The position numbers and the translations under genes were made by a program. The notes beneath the pieces were generated by a model. That model did no database searches. It was not told where the DNA came from and worked only from the letters and a program-made list of their open reading frames with translations. A DNA stretch of 59,265 nucleotides from Neoconidiobolus thromboides FSU 785 (Eukaryota; Entomophthoromycota; Entomophthoromycetes; Entomophthorales; Neoconidiobolaceae), in assembly GCA_025603075.1 (NCBI GenBank), contig MU626386.1, positions 1 through 59,265 on the forward strand. Direction: 5' to 3'. Shown here piece by piece: positions 43,017 through 53,000 of this stretch. Positions within the stretch are counted from its first letter, which is position 1; the number at the start of each line of letters is the position of its first letter.

Positions 43017-44552
43017 ATGAAATTACAGTTTGTTTTTATATCAATATTATTTCTATGCTATAATCATGTTGAAGGTATGGAAGGATTTATGCTAAGTTCT
43101 ACTGTTGTATATGCTCAAAAATTAATCTTATTTTATAAATACAGTTATAATTATGGAGCTAAATCAACACAAGATGAAATGGAATTCGCTTATAAAAAAG
43201 AATATTCTTATTACAAAATAATTGATTTAAATACAAAAATTACAATAGATGATTTAAATACAGTCAACGATATTGATGTATCTTTTTATGATCCTTATTA
43301 TAGGTATTACTCTCAATTATTTTTGTTGGAATATAATAACCAATCTAGTTTGTATACTGTATTTAAAAGTAAATATGGTTTTAATGGTAGTTATTATTTA
43401 CCTACAGCTATTCAATCGGTTGATTTAAATCAACGTTGTTTTATCAGAAAAAATAATTTTACAATTACTTCTTTTCAAGATAGTATTGGTGCAACTTATC
43501 TAGTTACAAACAATCAACTTTATTTATTAGGTGGTATTATCAAATATGATTTTTATTTAGATTCAATACCAACTAGGCAATTTTTTTCATTTGATCTATT
43601 AAAAAATGACTATACTGATTTAAGTTCTTATACTGCTAAACACTCCATGCCGTCCATAGCATTTCATACTTCTACCTTAATTTTCAACTCACAAATTTTA
43701 TTCCTTGGTGGTATTCAATACAATAGCACTAACAATAACAACACTTTATCCCCGAACTCATTAGAGTTTGTTTATATTTATTCAATATTAACGCAAGCAT
43801 TTAAAATACAGCAAACTCAAAATTATCGGTTTGGCTTAAGATTAGCCCATACAACTACTTATTTAGAAAAATTAAATTGTGTTTTAGTCTATGGTGGTAT
43901 GGATAATAATAATTATATTGATAATAATAAAGAGCCTAAGCTATATAGTGATATTCAAGTTTTAGACTTGAAAGAATGGAAATGGAAGAAATATCAGTTA
44001 ATGGATCTTACTGGGAGTATTTTTGAAATAGGTAGAGCTTGGCATTCAAGTCAATTGATCAATGATAAATTAATGATTTTCTTTGGCAAAATGGGAGTAA
44101 ACGATAAGAATAAAGAAATTTTAATATTTGATTTAACTAATTTCAACCCTAACGATAAAGGCGATCTTATTCCATTGACAACTACTATCGAACCAACCAC
44201 TGCTACTCAGCATACTGATCCCATTAAGTTCAATAATTTATATTATAATGCTGATATTATCCTAGTGTCTTTAGTGTATGATAATTTATATGATTTGAGT
44301 TTAATTTTGTTTGTTTCCTATTTAAGTTTATTAACTATTGCTTTTCTCTTCTTGTTAAATTATCTAAAACATTCTTATTCTATTTATGAATTATCAAAGC
44401 CTATCAACAGTGAACTTTCATTGCCAAACTATCTGCTAGTGACTACGCGTTATAATGAGTATTCATTTGACCAGATGGTTTATTCGAATCCAGAGGAAAT
44501 CGAAGGGGATGAATATGGTGTTTGGGAGTTAAATTCTCATTATGAGGACTAA
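43017..44552 (+). CDS. Kelch beta-propeller membrane protein
   Basis: 511 residues, intronless. Signal peptide (1-20, KLQFVFISILFLCYNHVEG), then an extracytoplasmic region of about 400 residues with weak kelch-type repeats, each with a hydrophobic strand and double Gly: NQLYLLGGI, SQILFLGGIQ, NCVLVYGGMDN, DKLMIFFGKMG. Several N-glycosylation sites (NNS, NFT, NST). One strong membrane segment near 425-447 (LSLILFVSYLSLLTIAFLFLL) and a cytosolic tail of about 65 residues that is acidic and Tyr-rich. This fits a type I surface protein with a ligand-binding propeller; the ligand is unknown. No closer family recognised. Confidence 0.8.
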   Translation: MKLQFVFISILFLCYNHVEGMEGFMLSSTVVYAQKLILFYKYSYNYGAKSTQDEMEFAYKKEYSYYKIIDLNTKITIDDLNTVNDIDVSFYDPYYRYYSQLFLLEYNNQSSLYTVFKSKYGFNGSYYLPTAIQSVDLNQRCFIRKNNFTITSFQDSIGATYLVTNNQLYLLGGIIKYDFYLDSIPTRQFFSFDLLKNDYTDLSSYTAKHSMPSIAFHTSTLIFNSQILFLGGIQYNSTNNNNTLSPNSLEFVYIYSILTQAFKIQQTQNYRFGLRLAHTTTYLEKLNCVLVYGGMDNNNYIDNNKEPKLYSDIQVLDLKEWKWKKYQLMDLTGSIFEIGRAWHSSQLINDKLMIFFGKMGVNDKNKEILIFDLTNFNPNDKGDLIPLTTTIEPTTATQHTDPIKFNNLYYNADIILVSLVYDNLYDLSLILFVSYLSLLTIAFLFLLNYLKHSYSIYELSKPINSELSLPNYLLVTTRYNEYSFDQMVYSNPEEIEGDEYGVWELNSHYED

Positions 44553-46309
44553 TTGTTTTTGAGTCAAGTTGTTTTAACTAATCATAGCTTAAGTAAGATC
44601 AATTTTATTTCAATAGCTATCCTTTCTGTTGTAAGACCTTTGACTAAAGCTAACCATTCCAACATTACCCTTTGATCAGCTTACTCCTATCTATAAAATG
44701 ATACATTATGTGGAATTTTTGGAAGTTAAGGCTTCAGTATCTAAACTGTGACAAAATTATTTGATATGTAATAAATCTAACCTAGCTATACCACTCGTGA
44801 TATTCGTTATAGCAATAAAAGAGTGATGGGTAATTAAGCTGGTTTTATGTGATCTGATAGCTACGAAATAACGATGCATTTTTCTGGAATCTGATAGTTG
44901 TCAGTAGTAGATTTCACTCCACTTGAAACAAAGGATAATAAACAAACGTATGGATGCTAAATCCTCATCATTAAACAAATCCAATCGTTTGCCAATGATT
45001 GACAATTTCACATTGGAATCATTATATTATGACCCTTTTGAAAGAGATATCAATAAATGTACTGTTTAGGATTCGATTTGAACTCTGAAAATTAAATTGG
45101 TTTTTTTGAACTTTTTAGTTGGAGTTAAAGTAATTATATCCAAGCTTTAACAATGGATTTTAATAATTTTACTGTTAGATGCAACTTATTTCTGTAAAAG
45201 GTGAACGAAAATGAGCTTGTATAATCATCAATTTCTCAACAAAAAATTCTCCATTTAATTAGAATATTATTTTTTAGCAATTTTATTTTTTGAAATTTCT
45301 ATATTAACAGAAAAATTTCGTCAACTGTTTTGGCATGTCAATGAGCAATTGGATCACTCTCGCATTTCCTATAGAAGCTGACTCGAATCTTGAGCACGTC
45401 GGATTAATAAATCCTGGCAGTATTAAAATCAGTAAGATATCTTATACCGTGGCTGTACTCTGAATTTTTGATCTAAAGCTAATAACATAATAAACAAAAT
45501 ATTTTGAGCATATTATACGCATTTTGTTGTTATGGGATTAGAGAAGTTTTTTAGTAGTAGGTTTTATGGACTGGGGATAGGGGTAAAGACTCAAGAAATA
45601 AGTTACAATTTTAATCATCACCAGGTCACGGGTTCGAAGCTTACATTAAACATTTATGGAAACAGATAGTGGATGAAGGTCAATTCCTTTAAAGGAAATT
45701 ATAAAGCTGTGTTATAAACTTTCCTGAGGATCGTGTTGAATTTTATCTCATCACATTCAACTATAGCATAAAGAATACTTGGGGGTTTTGTAATTTAAAA
45801 CATTAAAGTTAGATCTTTTTTAGATTCTTTTTTTCAATGTGTGATGTTGTTTATGCGATTGAATTAGTTATCTTTTAAAAAGTTTATATTTAAATAATAG
45901 TAACAATTTGATCTTTGCTATGTTTATCATGTTTAACTCAATATCGTATTGCAATAATACTTTTAACGTTTATAAAAAGCATGTTTAAACTATAATTTTA
46001 AAAAATTCACAAAAGTTTAGTATTCAATTACCTTTATACTTTACTCTCTTTTCTTTTTATAATATATGCGGATGCATTTTTGTCTTTAAGAATTTATAAT
46101 AATTTTTCCGTTTAAATAGCGCTTAAAAGATGGAAAAAGCGAAGCCAAAAAAAACACTCTTATATGTTCATAAATAAAACACTTGGAATATCATGCCTCA
46201 TAAGACTTCTATCTAATAACAGAAACAAACAAATAAATCAACGAAATGTATAAAAAAACCCTCAAAGAACAAGAATAACCCAAAGCTTTTAATAAACAAA
46301 AATCAACTT
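44553..46309. other. 1.76-kb intergenic region, more complex than average
   Basis: No credible protein frame. Base composition is visibly less AT-rich between about 44560 and 45760 than in other spacers. It contains an isolated tRNA B-box-like word (GGGTTCGAAGCTT, about 45632-45644) without a cloverleaf, an Sm-site-like AATTTTTGGA (44711-44720), and MITE copy 10 at its end. It could hide a non-coding RNA or a decayed gene; I cannot identify either. Confidence 0.5.
46067..46160 (+). mobile_element. MITE copy 10 (about 94 bp)
   Basis: Begins TGCGGATGCATTTTTGTC and ends AAACACTCT before TA; core TTTAAATAGCGCTTAAAAGATGG. Left flank TA at 46065-46066. It lies about 150 bp past the stop of the PPR gene. 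Confidence 0.85.
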
Positions 46310-49300
46310 TTATTCTTTCCATTTGTTACTTTTCATCATTTTACAATAATAAGCTCTACTCATTTCCATTTCTTCTAACCCTTCGTATACTTTAGCCATC
46401 AAATAGAACGAAAATGAGTTTGGTTTCTTTAATTTATTAAACCATTCCTTAGCTATTGACCATTCTTCCATTTTAAAATTATAATAAATAAATTGATTAA
46501 TTATCATTGTATCCGGTATAATTCGATATTCCTTTATGAAGTATAAATAATATTCTTCCGCTTTTTGATGGTTATTATTGAAATGACATCCAAGTATGAG
46601 TTGGTGTAAACAATAATTATCTGGTAAATAATTGCTCTGCTTGGTTTTATATAAGTTTTCGATCTGAATTAAAGTAGTATAAATATTATTGTACTCTTGT
46701 TGCTGAGCTAATTGGGCCATTAATAGATTAACAACTTTATGACGAAAATAAAACCAGTTTGATTTATAACTTAGTATCTCTGGTAACAAATGTGTTATTT
46801 TGTCCATCTCATTAAGATAAAAATAAGCTTTTATAATAGCTGATAATAGAGTTTCATTGTTTAATATTATTCTTTTACTTTCAATAAAACTAACAATTAG
46901 TTTCAATTCCTTATTTAAATTCAATGTGATACTTTTATCTATTAATAATATCAATAATTGATTCATTGTATACTCATGTTCATTTGTAGCCCTATTTAAA
47001 TTAATTAGATTTGGATTTGTTATATTGTAACCTATTATATTCTCTTTATTAATTATGCTTTCATATTCATTATCTATATTATTAGTATTATTGTCTATTC
47101 TATTACTCTCTATATTATTATCTATGTCAATTACAATTTCCTTATTCTCAGTATTCCTGCTATTATTGTTTAAGTCTAAATAAATAAATTCCAAATGTTC
47201 GATAAGTTGATTTATAATAGAAATAAATACTTGTTGATTATTATGGTATTCCAATAATTTAATATTAAAATACTTTAATAAATAAAAATAAATAATGGGC
47301 TGATATTGAGTACTAGTGATAATCTTATTAAAATTAGTGTTACATTGCTGAATTAAATTGAGTAAATTGAACTCATTTTGTATAATTGTTTTTATAAATT
47401 GAAATAAGAAAGTGGGGCTAATTCTCAATTCAAAATTACAAATTAACTCAAACAACTTAAAATTCTTTGTTATTTCTTTTTGTTTCAATAACTTAATAAA
47501 ATAATTACTATCAATATACATTTGTTTCTTATATAAGCTATCTATGATATTTAACACTTTAGTATCCTGCTGATATTGGCTTAACTGCTCAATTAAGTAA
47601 TTTTGTAGTTTGATATCATACTTTAAAAAACCATTGTTGTTGTTATTGTTCTGTATTATCAACGATAAAAATAAGTGTTCTATTTTGTTCCACTGCTTAT
47701 TCTTAATATACTTTTGTACCTTATTAACATTCGAATAAACGGTCATTTCTTTGGTATTGTTCCCCCATGATTGATTATTTCTTTCAACTTCTTCTTCCTT
47801 AAAATAGTAATCTATGGTATCATAAGCCACAGGACAATATGAATCTATTTCCTGTTTAAAACTCAATAACATTTGAATCATACTCAAATCCTTCTTTTTA
47901 GAATAATGATCAATCAAAATATTGATTGTATAGATATCCATCAATTCCCTTTTTATTAAATAATTTGCATACTCCTCAAACATTCTCTCCTTTTTACTTC
48001 CATTATAATCATCATTCAACTGCATCAATTTTTTTAATATAATATTGTATATTACTATATTCTTTTTATTTATCACTGGCCATTCTTTAATATCAAGTTT
48101 TTTGAGCAAAGAGCTCTGATTTATTGTAAGTAGCTGATTTAGTAACAATTTCAGTGTTGGTTTATGACTATTATAAATAATAGCTAATAATTGATTTAAT
48201 TGAGAAATATTTGTAACTTGTTGAATAGAATAATAAAATAATAAAATGGTTGAAGTATTTGTTGGTACAACACCAAAATTTAAAAACAATCGTAAACAAG
48301 CTTCATTACAATAACTACTATTAATATCAATACTCAACTTCGCTAACCTATGTATTGTAACTGCGTTAAACTTTGTTTGATATTTTATTAACCTATCCAT
48401 CCATTCCTTGACAATAAGCTGTGGCAACTTAGCTTGGTAAAGTGCCTTTAATACACCATTAATGAACTGAACATCTATACTCTCCTCATCCTTAAAATAT
48501 ACTTCAAAATACTCTTCTGCTACCCTGAGCTTGCCTTGTAAAATGGAGCTTATAACTAAAGCATGCCGTATGCTATTCGGTATTCCGTTAAACCCCTTTT
48601 GAATTTTATCAACCATTTCCTCCACCTCTTGTAATTGATCCTTTGCCAACAAAATTTCAATCACATACTTTAAATTCTCAACACCAATAAATAGAGTACT
48701 ACATCCCTCCAGCAGTAATAATCGATAGTACTGAAATACTTTGTTGTTATCTAGTTTCTGATTCTGTTTATCAATCACTTTGAAAATTATATTATAAACA
48801 CTCGGTGGCAAAGGATGTTGAAATTTTTGTAGTATAGTGGTGTACAACTTCATACAAGGATCATATTCTTTTAATAAAAACAATACTTTCAACCATAAAC
48901 TATAATCCATTAAAGTCAACTTCCCTTCTTTTTCAAATGTTGTATTTGTAAATAAATTTTGTACTTTTAGTAAATTCTCCCGGCTTTTGGGATTACTATA
49001 TAATCGTTGTATCAATAAATGAAACTCATACAATTCTAAATGGTAGTCACTTTCTTTTACTAAACTATAAGCTTCGTTCACTTTGTTTTGGTGCAGTAAA
49101 TGATATACCCCATACTCAATCTGTTTTACTACTTCTTGATCTTCTATTTGGTGATTGATAACTAAATTCGTCGTTTTTCTTTTTATAGTCACACTAAAGT
49201 TAGATTTGGATCGGTTCACTGTTCTAGTTGAGTTGCTATGATTTATTAGAGTAAGCCCATTACTTGTTGAGTATAACTTTATCATCCTTATTATTCTTAC

Positions 49301-49318
49301 TAGTTTTAGTTGCTTCAT
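46310..49318 (-). CDS. Large mitochondrial PPR-type protein
   Basis: 1002 residues, single exon. The N-terminus is basic and amphipathic (KQLKLVRIIRMIKLYS), suitable as a mitochondrial presequence. The rest is almost entirely helical with helix-pair repeats in pentatricopeptide style, for example PPSVYNIIFKVIDKQN (about 180), DVQFINGVLKALYQAK (about 290), NTSTILLFYYSIQQ and, near the end, PDNYCLHQLILGCHFNNNHQ and PDTMIINQFIYYNFKMEEW. An Asn-rich insertion (about 715-770) interrupts the array. Fungal PPR proteins bind mitochondrial RNAs for stability or translation. The sequence is too diverged to name an orthologue. Confidence 0.72.
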   Translation of the reverse strand: MKQLKLVRIIRMIKLYSTSNGLTLINHSNSTRTVNRSKSNFSVTIKRKTTNLVINHQIEDQEVVKQIEYGVYHLLHQNKVNEAYSLVKESDYHLELYEFHLLIQRLYSNPKSRENLLKVQNLFTNTTFEKEGKLTLMDYSLWLKVLFLLKEYDPCMKLYTTILQKFQHPLPPSVYNIIFKVIDKQNQKLDNNKVFQYYRLLLLEGCSTLFIGVENLKYVIEILLAKDQLQEVEEMVDKIQKGFNGIPNSIRHALVISSILQGKLRVAEEYFEVYFKDEESIDVQFINGVLKALYQAKLPQLIVKEWMDRLIKYQTKFNAVTIHRLAKLSIDINSSYCNEACLRLFLNFGVVPTNTSTILLFYYSIQQVTNISQLNQLLAIIYNSHKPTLKLLLNQLLTINQSSLLKKLDIKEWPVINKKNIVIYNIILKKLMQLNDDYNGSKKERMFEEYANYLIKRELMDIYTINILIDHYSKKKDLSMIQMLLSFKQEIDSYCPVAYDTIDYYFKEEEVERNNQSWGNNTKEMTVYSNVNKVQKYIKNKQWNKIEHLFLSLIIQNNNNNNGFLKYDIKLQNYLIEQLSQYQQDTKVLNIIDSLYKKQMYIDSNYFIKLLKQKEITKNFKLFELICNFELRISPTFLFQFIKTIIQNEFNLLNLIQQCNTNFNKIITSTQYQPIIYFYLLKYFNIKLLEYHNNQQVFISIINQLIEHLEFIYLDLNNNSRNTENKEIVIDIDNNIESNRIDNNTNNIDNEYESIINKENIIGYNITNPNLINLNRATNEHEYTMNQLLILLIDKSITLNLNKELKLIVSFIESKRIILNNETLLSAIIKAYFYLNEMDKITHLLPEILSYKSNWFYFRHKVVNLLMAQLAQQQEYNNIYTTLIQIENLYKTKQSNYLPDNYCLHQLILGCHFNNNHQKAEEYYLYFIKEYRIIPDTMIINQFIYYNFKMEEWSIAKEWFNKLKKPNSFSFYLMAKVYEGLEEMEMSRAYYCKMMKSNKWKE

Positions 49319-50011
49319 TCCTCATCGTCTAATTTTTTCTTTTTTTTTCGTTGATATCCTTGTGTTATTATCTCTTTCTTTTTTAACTTTTATATAGTTA
49401 TGTTCTCCCTTTACTATTGCTTAATAAAAATTGATATCTTAACTATAGGTCATTTTACTGTTTTTGCTTTTTCCCATAACTTTACTAGGATTATAATAAT
49501 AGTGAATTTTTTATTGGTGGAAAAAATTGGATGAAGATTATCTTCAATTAGATTTTTTAAAATCTTGATTTAAATTATTTCTGCTATTGTACACTTTTAT
49601 TAACTAATGCTTCTTCCCAATAAACATAAAATAAATACGTAAAATATAATAAAACTAGTCTCTATATCAATAATGTTTTTTATTTATAAATTTATAATAA
49701 TAAATATTCTAATTCAAATGTAGTACTAAAATAACTTTCATTTATGAATTTATAAATCTTTAAAAGTTATAGTTATACAGGATTAAAAGCTATTTAAACT
49801 ATTTTATTGAAATATAATATATTATTTAAAACAGATCTAATTATTGCAAAAGTACAATTATATGAAACAATAAAATTTAAATTAATATACTGGCTAATAC
49901 TTTAATAAAATAAAATAAAATATCTATCAAAAGTACATTATAATAGCACTAATTGAATGTCAAATATTACATGTATAAACATGATAAAACCTATGCTTAA
50001 AAACTCTTCGA
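49319..50011. other. Intergenic region, nothing recognised
   Basis: 0.7 kb containing the PPR gene promoter (next to 49319) and the 3' flank of RPB1. AT-rich, no repeat recognised. Confidence 0.55.
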
Positions 50012-53000
50012 TTATTCGTAAAAACCCTTACTACCATTAGGTCCTGAATTATCTTCATCAGGATTTCTTCCCTTTCCAGATCCTCTACGACCACTAGAAT
50101 CAGCTTCACCTTCCGAGTTCTCTTCACTTGAATACTTACCCTTATTTCCACGTGAATTCATATCAGGTCCAGATGTACTTGGAGCAAAAGCATTTGACGC
50201 TTGAGCATTAAAAGCAAATGGTGAAGTAGGAGCGTAATTAGGAGAAGTTGGGGAATAACTTGGTGCTTGTTGATGTTGAGCGGGTGAGATAGGTGTGAAG
50301 CTAGGTGATTGAGGAGAATAACTTGGCGCTGGGAAAGCGAAAGATGGAGAGGTAGGCGAGTATGATGCAACACGTGGAGCATTAAGTGGTGATGCAGCAC
50401 GCGGTTGAGCAGTTGGGTTTGCAGAGTAACTTGGAGAACTTGGCGAATAAGTAGGTGAAGTTGGCGAATAAGCATTCGAACCTTGAGCTAGAGATGGAGA
50501 TGTAGGTGTATATGAAGGAGAAGTTGGTGAATAACCGACTTTAGAACCACCAAAAGAGCTTCCACCAATAGGTGAAAAGGCAGAGTTTTGTCCTATGCCT
50601 CGGGGTGAGGTTGGAGTATAGGACGGAGAAGTTGGAGAGTAATCAGGCTCATCACCTCTACCAGCATTATAAGAAGGGGAAGTAGGGTTATAAGTAGGTG
50701 AAAATGGTCTCTTTTGAGATGCACCAGCGCCTGAATAAACAGGGGATGTTGGTCTATAAGTATTTTGAGATGAACCTGGATTGAAGGATGGTGAAGCAGG
50801 TGAAAATTTAGGAGAACCAGGAATATAACTTGGCGAAGTTGGTGAGTAACCAGGACTAGAAGCAGAATTTCCAAAGTTAGGGTTTCTAGGTGAATATACT
50901 GGGCTATTTATAGCTCCAGGAGATGAACCAGGACTATATCCAAATGACCCACTATCAGTCATTGGCGAGAATTGAGCAGTTATTGGTGATGACCCATCGA
51001 AACTATCAAATCTTGGTTGATTGTTTCCAGGCAATGGAGTCATTTGAGCTGAGTAATCAACAGATCCAGAATATAAAGAGGCTCCATTGTATTCTGAAGC
51101 TCCTACACCGTTGTTTGGTATAACTACTTGATTAAGCATAGTTTCGTCCAATAAGAGATCAAACGAACCAGTACCCAATGGAGCAATTTGACCTAACAAA
51201 ATATTTTCGGATATACCAGTGCATTCATCATAATCTCCAGAAGCAGCAGCTTCTAAAAGGATTTCTACTGTTTCCTCAAAGGAACATCTCATAAGAGCAC
51301 TAGATTCGGTACGATTAATACCATGACGTGTAATGGCCATAATAGAACCACGAGAAGTCATAATATCACAAAGTAATGATAAATGACGGTAATTGACATA
51401 AGAACCACCACCCTCAATAACATGACGAAGCTCTCGAAGGATAGAATTACGAGCTGCTTCGATACCCAAAACTTCCAAGATCTCTACAATGTTGTTTGAG
51501 AAAGTATTTTTCATATTAACAACATCCATGGATAAGACTTCAAGTAAATTCGTACCACTAGTTTCCAAAAAGTATTCCTCACGTCTCTTAAATGAACCAT
51601 CGTCACTAATATAAGGGGTGTTTCTTGTTTGAATAAAAACACGACTAATGTCTGGTACACCTAACAAAGTGATTTCATCTAACATGCTACTTTCCAAGCG
51701 ACGTAAGAAAGTGTGGTCACTAATACCCGTTTCATCCACGTCATCATCGTCCATTTCTGATACATTATTAGAATCACCACCCCCAGAAGTAACAACACGA
51801 CAATGAATCACAAGCTGATCAGTAACCTCAGAAGGATAATAAGCAAACACTTGATTGTTATATTTTTTATGGATATGGTCTGCAATACCCTCAAGAGTAA
51901 GTGCTTTACCTAACATAATTTGAGGATTAAACTCAATTCTAAGCACCCAACAAGATAGATTTTCTTTAGTATAATCACCGGTAAGATAAGGATCGCTTAA
52001 AGCAGCAAGTTCTTGAATCCAATCTTCATCAGCCTCAATGTTAGTTTCCGTCAATTCTGGATCGAAATAAATTTCAGTACGTTCAGCCAATCTAGCCAAA
52101 TTACAATGTTCTAATTGAGATTGCGCAGCCTTTGCTTTTTCAAAATTGCTAGAATATTCTTCTTTTAGCGAAATGGTCATAGATGGAGTTTTAAGATTGG
52201 TAGCAACATTAATAATTTCCTTAAGACGTGGTACACCAGTAGTAGTATTATTAGAAACACCAGCAAGATGGAAAGTGTTAAGCGTCATTTGAGTAGCAGG
52301 TTCACCAATGGATTGTGCAGCAAGAGTACCAACCATCTCTCCTGGGTGAGCTTGAGCTTGATAAAATTTACGTTGAATTTCTTTAATAACATAATCAAAA
52401 GCTTCCGGTGTCAAATGGTATTCCCCTACTACTTTCTTAGAAGCTAAAAGTGAGCGAACCAATATCTTGAAAAGATAAGTAGCATTCTTATTTGCTTCAT
52501 CACTAAGATGATCATGACCACGGATAACTGTAAAAGAGTCTAAAAGTTTCTTAACTCCAACGATTACATCCACAGGATGGAGTGTAAACGGCTTATGTGG
52601 ACTACATTCAAATTGAATTTGAGCATTACGGATAAGACGTCTGATATTAACTGGCATTGGCCAGTTATCATCGCCACCTGGGAATATTTTGGTTTTCAAT
52701 TCTTTACGATCATCATATATTTGTTTAAATTCATCTTCCAATAAGACTTGAATATCAGGTTCATTCATGACTGTACCCATAAGTTGAGTATTAATGTTTC
52801 TATTCTTACCCAAACTGATGACACCATTCTTAATGTCTAACTTATATTTGGAATTGAATTCTGCATTTGACATACGAACGGTTTCAATCTTTTGCTTTTC
52901 AATAAATGCAGCATCCATACCATCTTCACCATAACAGAATTGCACTACTTGACCTAAAGCATTTCTTACTGTACCATCATATTTAACCATAACATCCTCC

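Noticed and set aside
44560-44725. Possible U4-type snRNA, because AATTTTTGGA resembles an Sm site near a 3' end
   Set aside because: The upstream 150 bases lack the U4 5' stem, the kink-turn loop and the U6-pairing segments.
45540-45660. tRNA or SINE suggested by GGGTTCGAAGCTT
   Set aside because: No matching A-box at the right distance and no acceptor or anticodon stems; the word alone is not enough.
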